A stretch of DNA of 12,823 nt from Oscillospiraceae bacterium (GTDB taxonomy: Bacteria > Bacillota > Clostridia > Oscillospirales > Acutalibacteraceae): assembly GCA_031270785.1 (NCBI GenBank), contig JAISWM010000072.1:1-12823 (forward strand), given 5' to 3'. The notes beneath the pieces were generated by a model. The model was not told the origin of the DNA. It did no database searches and saw nothing but the letters and a program-made list of their open reading frames with translations. This document shows positions 5,643 through 11,194 of the stretch, piece by piece. Made by a program: the position numbers and the translations under genes. Position 1 is the first letter of the stretch. The number at the start of each line of letters is the position of its first letter.

Positions 5643-6314
5643 GTGAAAGGGAAGCTAATCGTCATTGAAGGATTAGATGGAAGCGGTAAAAAAACTCAAA
5701 CTAAACTTCTACACGACCATATTAAAAAAATCAACCAAAATATTACATATATTTCTTTCCCTGATTATGACAGTCTATCGTCGTCTCTTGTGAAAATGTA
5801 CTTAAATTCTGAATTTGGCAGCGACCCGGCGGCCGTAAATGCGTATGCGGCATCATCGTTTTTTGCGGTAGACAGATACGCGAGTTATAAAAAAAAATGG
5901 TCCAAATTGTACCAAAGCGGCTATATAATTATTGCCGACAGATATACTACCTCAAACCCCGTATATCAAATGTCGAAGCTCCCGGAAGAAGATTGGAATA
6001 AATATTTATCTTGGTTATACGATTATGAATATAATAAATTAAAATTACCAATCCCTGATAAAGTAATATTTTTAGACGTCCCTACAGAAATCTCACAAGA
6101 ACTCATGGAAAAAAGATATCTAAACAGTAAGAAAAAAAAAGATTTGCATGAGAACAATATAATGTTTTTAGAAAAATGTAAAAAAATTTCGCGGTACGTT
6201 GCTAAGTTTGATAATTGGCATACTATAAATTGTGTATCTGAAGGGAAAATTAAAAACCAAAAGGATATCCATAAAGAAATACTTAAAGTGCTGCCCGAGG
6301 ATATGTTTTTATAG
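5643..6314 (+). CDS. tmk: Thymidylate kinase
   Basis: The product is 223 aa from a GTG start; AAAGGAG (5628-5634) overlaps the end of thyX and is 8 bases away. The enzyme phosphorylates dTMP to dTDP, the step after ThyX. P-loop GLDGSGKKT is at 10-18 (Lys where many have Ser). FFAVDRY is at 73-79, the dTMP-site ADRYTTSN at 98-105, and VIFLDVP at 141-147 is followed by a Lys-rich lid (KRYLNSKKKKDLHE, 157-170). It is slightly longer than the usual 205-215 residues. Repeat A begins two bases after the stop. Confidence 0.94.
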   Translation: MKGKLIVIEGLDGSGKKTQTKLLHDHIKKINQNITYISFPDYDSLSSSLVKMYLNSEFGSDPAAVNAYAASSFFAVDRYASYKKKWSKLYQSGYIIIADRYTTSNPVYQMSKLPEEDWNKYLSWLYDYEYNKLKLPIPDKVIFLDVPTEISQELMEKRYLNSKKKKDLHENNIMFLEKCKKISRYVAKFDNWHTINCVSEGKIKNQKDIHKEILKVLPEDMFL

Positions 6315-6316
6315 TA

Positions 6317-6436
6317 TATAGCTGTTACGATTTAAAACAGCCCCCAAAAGTAATTTTATCCGTGTACTTTCTCCCCGCCCGACGGCTGGGAGAAAGTTAT
6401 AAAAATCAGGCACTTTTCAAACGAAACAGCCATAGT
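6317..6436. repeat. Repeat A copy directly after tmk
   Basis: About 120 bp with ends TATAGCTGTTACG and CGAAACAGCCATAG, and hairpin TTTCTCCCCGCCC-GACGGCTGGGAGAAAG. It is joined by AAGAATTTT to a repeat B copy. The same A-to-B junction, base for base, recurs at 7630-7680. Confidence 0.85.
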
Positions 6437-6446
6437 AAGAATTTTT

Positions 6447-6535
6447 GGTCATGTCTCAAAATAATTGAAACTTCTTATTTTGCCCCCCGCCGAAGGCGGG
6501 GGGCGAATATTATCAACCAATTTGACCCACAACCC
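6447..6535. repeat. Repeat B copy
   Basis: Left arm GGTCATGTCTCAAAATAATTG, strong hairpin CCCCCCGCC-GAA-GGCGGGGGG, right arm TATCAACCAATTTGACCCACAACC. The right end abuts GATTTTG inside a repeat C fragment, the preferred B target. The left flank AATTTT is a near match to GATTTT. Confidence 0.85.
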
Positions 6536-6572
6536 GATTTTGATTGCAATCTGTAAAATTTACGGGCAGGTC
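6536..6572. repeat. Repeat C terminal fragment
   Basis: Thirty-seven bases matching the right end of C (GATTTTGATTGCAATC, then TGTAAAATTTACGGGCAGGTC). The rest of the element is absent and is replaced by repeat B on its left. Confidence 0.8.
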
Positions 6573-6574
6573 TA

Positions 6575-6649
6575 GTGTACTTTCCCTCCTGCCGATGGCT
6601 GGGAGAAAGTTATAAAAATCAGACGCTTTTCAAACGAAACAGCTATAGT
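6575..6649. repeat. Repeat A fragment (right two thirds)
   Basis: Starts inside the A hairpin arm (GTGTACTTTCCCTCCTGCC) and continues through TATAAAAATCAGACGC to the normal A end CGAAACAGCTATAG. The left third is missing. Confidence 0.8.
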
Positions 6650-6681
6650 TGTTTCACTTGAAAAAAGCATACTCATGTTTG

Positions 6682-6769
6682 GGCGGTGGTCCAAATTAGT
6701 TGATAATATCTTTCCTCCCGCTAGAACGCAAGGAGAAAGAAGAAGTTTCAAATGTTTTGAGACACCGCC
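6682..6769. repeat. Repeat B copy (opposite orientation)
   Basis: Opens GGCGGTGGTCCAAATTAGTTG and closes AATGTTTTGAGACACCGCC. The central hairpin is degraded (CCTCCCGCTAGAACGCAAGGAG). It is the last repeat before the promoter of the 164-residue protein. Confidence 0.75.
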
Positions 6770-6824
6770 AGCAAACGAGATATCAAAATTTATCTCTAAA
6801 AAGATAAAATATTTTTATAAACTG

Positions 6825-6852
6825 TTGATTTTTTTATGCAATATGGTATAAT
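6825..6852 (+). promoter_or_regulatory. Strong extended -10 promoter
   Basis: -35 TTGATT (6825-6830), a 16-base spacer and a perfect -10 TATAAT (6847-6852). TGG in front of the -10 adds an extended -10 element. Transcription would start near 6859, about 36 bases before the ATG. It is unlike the TTGACA promoters of the two GTPases. Confidence 0.8.
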
Positions 6853-6894
6853 CGCTTTGATTTACATATTTTAAATGAAAAGGTGGTTATAACT

Positions 6895-7389
6895 ATGGCT
6901 ATTAAAGCAAAAGAAAACGCACAAACCGGTTTGTTACATAAGGCATCAAAATGTTTTAATGAGAAGGGTCATTTTGAAAAGACTTTAAAAAGCCTCGTCG
7001 ATGATATTATAAAACTGGCTGAGCAGTTCCAATCAGTCGCGCCTATTGATGTAAGTGGTGTAGTAAACGCTTTTAATGAACTCATCAAAAAACGCGAAGC
7101 ATTTACAAAAGTAAAAAATTCAAAAAAAGAGAGTGAAATAGAACCAGCAAGAATTGCCGCTCAGCAGGCCGTTCAAAATGCAGCAGGCAGTGGATCCGGC
7201 GGGTTAAATACTCTTATTGCTACAGTTTACAATGTTGCTGAAGATATGAAAAAAGCTTGTGCAAACAATATTGTCGTTCTTGATGAAATGTCACGGAAGT
7301 TAACATTAACCCGTACTGAGATTGATCGTAAAAATGATAAAGACGGTAAGGCATATGGCAAGAACTATGCTAAACCAATGAGCAGTTAG
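6895..7389 (+). CDS. Uncharacterised helical protein, 164 aa
   Basis: I do not recognise this protein. The ATG at 6895 follows AGGTGG (6881-6886) by 8 bases; a GTG inside that site is less likely. The product is hydrophilic and mostly helical, without a signal peptide or membrane segment. Residues 26-80 (HFEKTLKSLVDDIIKLAEQF, then NAFNELIKKREAF) and 84-97 could form long amphipathic helices or a coiled coil. A Gly/Ser hinge at 98-103 (AGSGSGG) leads to a second helical part, and the tail (TRTEIDRKNDKDGKAYGKN) is polar. It has its own promoter and a textbook terminator, so it is monocistronic and probably well expressed. It is flanked by direct copies of an A-plus-B repeat composite. A structural, phage-derived or effector role are all possible; nothing in the sequence decides. 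Confidence 0.75.
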   Translation: MAIKAKENAQTGLLHKASKCFNEKGHFEKTLKSLVDDIIKLAEQFQSVAPIDVSGVVNAFNELIKKREAFTKVKNSKKESEIEPARIAAQQAVQNAAGSGSGGLNTLIATVYNVAEDMKKACANNIVVLDEMSRKLTLTRTEIDRKNDKDGKAYGKNYAKPMSS

Positions 7390-7432
7390 GCCTAAAGCTA
7401 TTTTTATTGGAACTAGCCATGTGAGCAAATAT

Positions 7433-7456
7433 CCACCGGCATAGCCGGTGGTTTTT
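7433..7456 (+). terminator. Rho-independent terminator
   Basis: A perfect 8-bp stem, CCACCGGC (7433-7440) and GCCGGTGG (7444-7451), with loop ATA and a TTTTT tail, 44 bases after the stop of the 164-residue protein. It is unrelated to the hairpins of repeats A and B. The following 60 bases (7457-7517) hold a small palindrome, GCCTTAAAGGC (7464-7474), and no gene. Confidence 0.9.
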
Positions 7457-7517
7457 CATGTGCGCCTTAAAGGCTTCGATACCGGTGCAACGTGTCGGCT
7501 AAATCTTTACAAAACAA

Positions 7518-7637
7518 CTATAGCTGTTATGATTTAAAACAGTCCTCAAAAGTAAATTTATCCGTGTACTTTCTCCCCGCCCGACGGCCGGGAGAAAGTT
7601 ATAAAAATCAGACGTTTTTCAAACGAAACAGCCATAG
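7518..7637. repeat. Repeat A copy
   Basis: Ends ACTATAGCTGTTATG and CGAAACAGCCATAG, with hairpin CTTTCTCCCCGCCC-GACGGCCGGGAGAAAG. Together with the B piece that follows it is a near copy of 6317-6480, including the spacer AAGAATTTTT. Confidence 0.85.
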
Positions 7638-7645
7638 TAAGAATT

Positions 7646-7701
7646 TTTGGTCATGTCTCAAAATAATTGAATTCTCTCTTCCCCCCTGCGAGTCAGCGGG
7701 G
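7646..7701. repeat. Repeat B left half
   Basis: GGTCATGTCTCAAAATAATTG, then a CCCCCCTGCGAGTCAGCGGGG hairpin; the right arm is missing. The next 120 bases (7702-7825) contain an AT-rich stretch like 4364-4391 and a decayed hairpin TTTCCCCGCC-AACGTCGGGGAAAG. There is no gene. Confidence 0.7.
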
Positions 7702-7825
7702 AAATCTGCCCTAAGACTGATAAAATGATAGTTGTAGTAATTTAATTTAAAAAGTATAAACGTACGCCCATTTCCCCGCCAACGTCGGGGAAAGTAAGGA
7801 GTACAGGATACACGTTATCGGTTAA

Positions 7826-8392
7826 TTATGCTTCATTAAGTTCATCAATTGCACATAATATCCCTTTTTTAAGCCATTCTATTCCATCGCCTGGTTCTAG
7901 CGCACTTACGAAATATAAATGCTTTATATTATATTTGTCTGCTGCGGCTGTCAGTGTGTCATGGCACGTTTCCATATCACGAAGATCTGCTTTATTTGCC
8001 ACCAAAAAAATTGGTCTGTCTTTATGTTCGTTTCTAGCCGCTTCTACATGATTACCGATATCATCTATACTCTGTTGGTTAGTAATATCAAAAACAATGA
8101 CTACTATTTTTGCCAAATCAATGAACTCTCGAAGGAAAGGATATTGCTCGTAGCCACTGCACGCCCAAAGTGTAACCTCTTCATCAATGTTTCCTTTACG
8201 CAACGTCTCGCAGTCAAACCCAGGTTTATGAGGATATTCACCTTTAAGCTCGTATCCCAACATTCTCAGCCGCACTGAAGTTTTCCCTACTTTTTCATTT
8301 CCAATCAATATCACATCGTTATGACCATTAATTAAATTTGAGCATGTAAAAGCGAATGTGCAAATCAGTGCCATAAATTTTTTAAATTTCAT
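7826..8392 (-). CDS. Second exported Ras-like small GTPase, degenerate G3
   Basis: The product is 188 aa from the ATG at 8392-8390, with the same AGAGG spacing as its relative at 314. The first 22 residues (MKFKKFMALICTFAF and on to NLIN) are nearly identical to that protein's signal peptide. The VHA cleavage site is replaced by NGHN, so cleavage may be altered. The G domain starts at about residue 26: P-loop GNEKVGKTS at 31-39, G4 NKAD at 133-136, G5 SAL at 163-165. The G3 motif is WACSG, with Ala77 in place of the Mg2+-contacting Asp and Tyr81 in place of the catalytic Gln. The fold looks intact, but hydrolysis or switching is likely impaired. It lacks the Ala-rich repeats and C-terminal anchor of the first protein. 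Secreted signalling or decoy roles in a host are inferences. Confidence 0.85.
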   Translation of the reverse strand: MKFKKFMALICTFAFTCSNLINGHNDVILIGNEKVGKTSVRLRMLGYELKGEYPHKPGFDCETLRKGNIDEEVTLWACSGYEQYPFLREFIDLAKIVVIVFDITNQQSIDDIGNHVEAARNEHKDRPIFLVANKADLRDMETCHDTLTAAADKYNIKHLYFVSALEPGDGIEWLKKGILCAIDELNEA

Positions 8393-8436
8393 AATATAAG
8401 CAACCTCTTTCAAATTATTTATTTAAGACTAACTTA

Positions 8437-8465
8437 ATTTTAACATGCTTTTTGTGTTTTGTCAA
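8437..8465 (-). promoter_or_regulatory. Sigma-A type promoter of exported GTPase 2
   Basis: Read on the minus strand: -35 TTGACA (8465-8460), 17 bases, -10 TAAAAT (8442-8437). The spacer is identical to that of the promoter at 241-269. The following leader up to the ATG is nearly identical too, apart from a short divergent patch after AAGTTA. Confidence 0.85.
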
Positions 8466-8483
8466 GCAAATTAACAAAAAATA

Positions 8484-8721
8484 AACTTGTCAGTAAATTT
8501 TACAGATTGCAATCAAAATCGGGTCGCGCCATAAAACAGTTGAAATTCCTTCTTTTACCCCCGCCTATGGCGGGGGCGAAAGATATTATCAACTAATTTG
8601 CCCACAACCGAAAATCGACGACGGCGTATAAAAATACTTCCCGGGAGATTTTGATGCAAAGCCATTTTTTAAGTGATGCATTTTTCGATAGTTTGCGCTC
8701 TGTGAAGTTTACGGACAGATC
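8484..8721. repeat. Complete repeat C carrying a repeat B insertion
   Basis: Left end AACTTGTCAGTAAATTTTACAG is a decayed C terminus; right end GTTTACGGACAGATC. Removing B and one copy of its target duplication leaves about 142 bp, matching the 141 bp of the intact C at 10781-10921. There is no clear TAATA pair at the flanks. The 123 bases after it (8722-8844) contain nothing I recognise. Confidence 0.85.
8522..8610. repeat. Repeat B inside repeat C, with target duplication
   Basis: Opens GGTCGCGCCATAAAAC, closes TTTGCCCACAACCG, hairpin CCCCCGCC-TAT-GGCGGGGG. AAAATCG occurs directly on both sides (8515-8521 and 8611-8617) but only once in uninterrupted C copies. This is direct evidence of insertion. 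Confidence 0.9.
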
Positions 8722-8844
8722 TAAAATATAGCCTTTAAAAACCCAAACTTAAGTAAGCCTTCGCCCCACCAGTTCGCTGAGCAAAGGCAAAGACTATTAG
8801 AAAAGTTAAATTTTTTTGGGGGGCAGTCATAATTGCGTTTTTGG

Positions 8845-9034
8845 GGATCGTGTCTTAAAATAGTTGAAAACCCCTCTTTTCCCACACCGCCATAGGGTAG
8901 TGGCCCAAATTAATTGATAATATCTTTCACCCTCGCTGATTCGCGGGGGTGAAAGAAGGAATTTCAACTATTTTATGGCGCGACCCGCGAATCGGCGGGG
9001 GGAAAAAATATTATCAACCAATTTGACCCACTAC
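8845..9034. repeat. Repeat B with a second repeat B in its hairpin
   Basis: An outer B begins GGATCGTGTCTTAAAATAG and ends TTATCAACCAATTTGACC...ACTACC at about 9034. A complete inner B (8896-8986, GGTAGTGGCCCAAATTAATTG to ATGGCGCGACCC) splits it at the hairpin. The inner hairpin CACCCTCGC / GCGGGGGTG keeps its stem through one T-G wobble. No clear duplication flanks the inner copy. Confidence 0.75.
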
Positions 9035-9058
9035 CAAAAAGCTAAGGAGACTCACCAC

Positions 9059-10717
9059 ATGGAAATGTTACTTTCTCTGGCAGTATATATGTCCCATATT
9101 ATAATGATTTTTACAGGTTTTATTATCGTATTTAACACGTTTCTTTCCCTTAGAAAAAATGTTACTAAGGAAAAAGTAAGGATAATGCTTTTTAACAAAA
9201 CTACTAAAGAAAAAATCCCAATAAAATACTGGGAAAATTCTATTGGGAGAAGCGGGTACAGCGACGTAATACTTCAAGATTCGGCAGTGTCAAGAAATCA
9301 CGGAGTGCTTTTCAGGCGTGAAGACGGGTGGCTTATCGCCGATACGGGTTCTAAAAGCGGCATTAAAGTAAATGGAAAACAAATAAAAGAAAGTACAAAA
9401 CTTCATATAGGGGATACTATGCAAATGGGTTTTTCTGAACTTTCTTTAGAAAAAACATCCCAAGATATGCAAAATTCTGCCACTTGCAAAAAAGGAGATA
9501 AAGAACCTATTTTAATACCTGCCGGAGTAATTTTATTTATTATTACAATTTTCACTTTTTTAATGGCGGCAGAAACCTGCGTTCAAGAGGGTAATATTGA
9601 TATTGAATCTTTTTTCCCGGTAATTTTAATAAATTTAGTTGCGTGGATATGCTTTATAGTCAATAAATATATATTTAAAAGGGTAAACTTTGAACTTGAA
9701 AATTTAGGTGTTTTTTTAACCGGTATAAGCGTGGTAATAGCCGGCAGCGTAAATATAAGGCAAGCTTACATACAAATTGTTTCTTTGGCAATAGGCATGG
9801 TGTTTTTTAATATTTTACTTTTTCTCTTAAAAAATCCGAATAAAGCCATGAAACTTAGACCGTACGTTGCGGCATTTGCCATTATAATTTTGCTCGCCAA
9901 CTTAATTTTCGGCAAGATTAAACATGGAGCTCAAAACTGGATTATGATTGGTCCCTTTTCAGTTCAGCCTTCAGAGATTGTAAAAGTACTTTTCATTCTT
10001 TTCGGTACGGCCACTCTTGAGCATTTGCAAACCACTAAAAACTTAACTGAATTTATTATATTTGCAGGTATATGCATAGGATTTTTATGTTTCATGGGCG
10101 ATTTTGGTACGGCTTTAATTTTTTTCGCCGCGTTTATATTAGTAGCTTTTATGCGCTCCGGAAGTTTTCGTACAATTTTATCTATTTGCTTTTCGGCTTT
10201 TTTAGGGGCAATAATTATACTAAAATTTAAACCATATATAGCAAACAGATTTTCCGCCTGGAGAAACGTCTGGGCACATATAAATGATATCGGATACCAG
10301 CAAACCAGAGTTTTAATATACGCTGCATCCGGGGGGTTACTTGGAGTGGGAATAGGAAAGGGGTATTTAAGATACGTATTCGGAGCCGCTAATGATTTGG
10401 TTTTCGGCATGCTGTGCGAGGAATTCGGCCTTATATTTGCGCTTTTGATAATTTTTTGTTTTGTGCTTTTAACCGCATATGCAAGAAAAACAAGTATTAA
10501 AAGCAGATCCGCATTTTATGCAATAGCTGCTAACGTATCTGCCGGGATGCTGCTTTTTCAGGCGGCTTTAAACGTATTTGGCGCCGTTGACATCCTCCCG
10601 TTAACAGGCGTAAATTTACCGTTTGTAAGTATGGGTGGAACAAGTATAATATCTTCATGGGGGCTTCTTGCCCTTATAAAAGCCGCTGATGAACGCACTT
10701 TCGCTGCCAGGAGGTAA
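9059..10717 (+). CDS. rodA: FHA domain-RodA/FtsW fusion, peptidoglycan polymerase
   Basis: The product is 552 aa from the ATG at 9059; AAGGAGA (9044-9050) is 8 bases away. The frame opens upstream at 8975, but those 28 codons lie in repeat B. One N-terminal membrane helix (about 8-31) precedes a cytoplasmic FHA domain (about 42-131) with GRS at 63-65, SRNH at 78-81 and NGK at 105-107, the residues that read phosphothreonine. A SEDS domain follows (152-545): about ten helices, QPSE at 303-306, catalytic-type Asp348 in MGDFGTALI, NDLVFGMLCEEFG at 445-457, and PLTGVNLPFVSMGGTS at 514-529. It polymerises lipid II glycan strands, paired with the downstream class B PBP. FHA fusion or adjacency to RodA implies Ser/Thr-kinase input; no kinase is in the window. 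FtsW or SpoVE identity cannot be excluded. Confidence 0.9.
   Translation: MEMLLSLAVYMSHIIMIFTGFIIVFNTFLSLRKNVTKEKVRIMLFNKTTKEKIPIKYWENSIGRSGYSDVILQDSAVSRNHGVLFRREDGWLIADTGSKSGIKVNGKQIKESTKLHIGDTMQMGFSELSLEKTSQDMQNSATCKKGDKEPILIPAGVILFIITIFTFLMAAETCVQEGNIDIESFFPVILINLVAWICFIVNKYIFKRVNFELENLGVFLTGISVVIAGSVNIRQAYIQIVSLAIGMVFFNILLFLLKNPNKAMKLRPYVAAFAIIILLANLIFGKIKHGAQNWIMIGPFSVQPSEIVKVLFILFGTATLEHLQTTKNLTEFIIFAGICIGFLCFMGDFGTALIFFAAFILVAFMRSGSFRTILSICFSAFLGAIIILKFKPYIANRFSAWRNVWAHINDIGYQQTRVLIYAASGGLLGVGIGKGYLRYVFGAANDLVFGMLCEEFGLIFALLIIFCFVLLTAYARKTSIKSRSAFYAIAANVSAGMLLFQAALNVFGAVDILPLTGVNLPFVSMGGTSIISSWGLLALIKAADERTFAARR
10709..10714 (+). promoter_or_regulatory. Ancestral Shine-Dalgarno of pbpA, now displaced
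   Basis: AGGAGG lies in the last two Arg codons of rodA and is followed by the TAATA that was duplicated by the repeat insertion. If the insertion and one TAATA are removed, the next bases are AA and the pbpA ATG, giving a perfect 7-base spacing. It now stands about 480 bases upstream of that ATG. Confidence 0.8.
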
Positions 10718-10753
10718 TAGGCCTGTCCGTAAACCTCACAGAGCACAAACTAT

Positions 10754-10988
10754 GGTTGTGGGCCAAATTTGTTGATAATAGACCTGTCCGTAAATCTCAC
10801 AGAGCGCAAACTATCGAAAAATGCATCACTTAAAAAATGGCTTTGCATCAAAATTTCCTTGGAGTATCTTCATACGCCGTCGTCGATTTTGATTGCAATC
10901 TGTAAAATTTACGGACAGGTCTAATATCTTTCCCCCCCGCCTATGGCGGGGGGGAAGAAGGGATTTCAACTATTTTGGGGCACGACCC
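10754..10988. repeat. Repeat B inside outer C, itself split by an inner C
   Basis: B pieces are GGTTGTGGGCCAAATTTG...ATAATA (10754-10780) and TCTTTCCCCCCCGCC...GGGCACGACCC (10927-10988). AAACTAT flanks the B on both sides (10747-10753 and 10989-10995) and occurs once in intact C. Without the inner C the B is 89 bp, the normal length. Confidence 0.9.
10781..10921. repeat. Intact repeat C with TAATA target duplication
   Basis: A 141-bp element. The terminal inverted repeats of about 22 bases, GACCTGTCCGTAAA then TCTCACAG or TTTTACAG, differ at two positions. TAATA lies directly on both sides (10776-10780, 10922-10926) and restores TTGATAATATCTTT of repeat B when collapsed. It has no coding capacity, so it must be mobilised in trans, if at all. 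Confidence 0.92.
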
Positions 10989-11036
10989 AAACTATCGAAA
11001 AAGCATCACTTAAAAAACGGTTTTGCATCAAAATCC

Positions 11037-11115
11037 GGTCATGTCTCAAAACAGTTGAAATGCCCCCCGTGGGCGGGGGGGGAAAGATATTATCAACTAA
11101 TTGGGGCTACCACCC
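11037..11115. repeat. Repeat B inside outer C
   Basis: A 79-bp copy: GGTCATGTCTCAAAACAG, a shortened hairpin CCCCCC-GTG-GGCGGGGGG, right arm TTATCAACTAATTGGGGC. AAAATC is present on both sides (11030-11035 and 11116-11121). It sits at the same point of C as the B junction at 4676/4677. Confidence 0.88.
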
Positions 11116-11194
11116 AAAATCTTCTTGGAGTGTTTTTATACGCCGCCATCGATTTTGATTGCAATCTGTAAAGTTTACGGGCAGGTTTAATAAA

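Larger units (their letters stand above)
10720..11187. repeat. Outer repeat C with nested B, C and B insertions
   Basis: C pieces at 10720-10753, 10996-11035 and 11122-11187 add up to 140 bp, against 141 bp for intact C. Their order matches C exactly. TAATA flanks the whole block (10715-10719 and 11188-11192). The block fills the rodA-pbpA gap and contains no gene; frames in it are repeat translations. Confidence 0.9.

Noticed and set aside
6362..6556. Open frame translating repeats A and B
   Set aside because: Its protein (FLPARRLGESYKNQ type) reappears at 7492-7728 because the DNA repeat is copied. It has no ribosome binding site and crosses element boundaries.
8975..9058. Longer N-terminus for the FHA-RodA protein
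   Set aside because: The 28 extra codons lie in repeat B; a good AAGGAGA stands 8 bases before the ATG at 9059.
10893..11171. Open frames in the rodA-pbpA gap
   Set aside because: They run through nested repeat C and B junctions, so the sequence is explained by insertions and not by coding selection.
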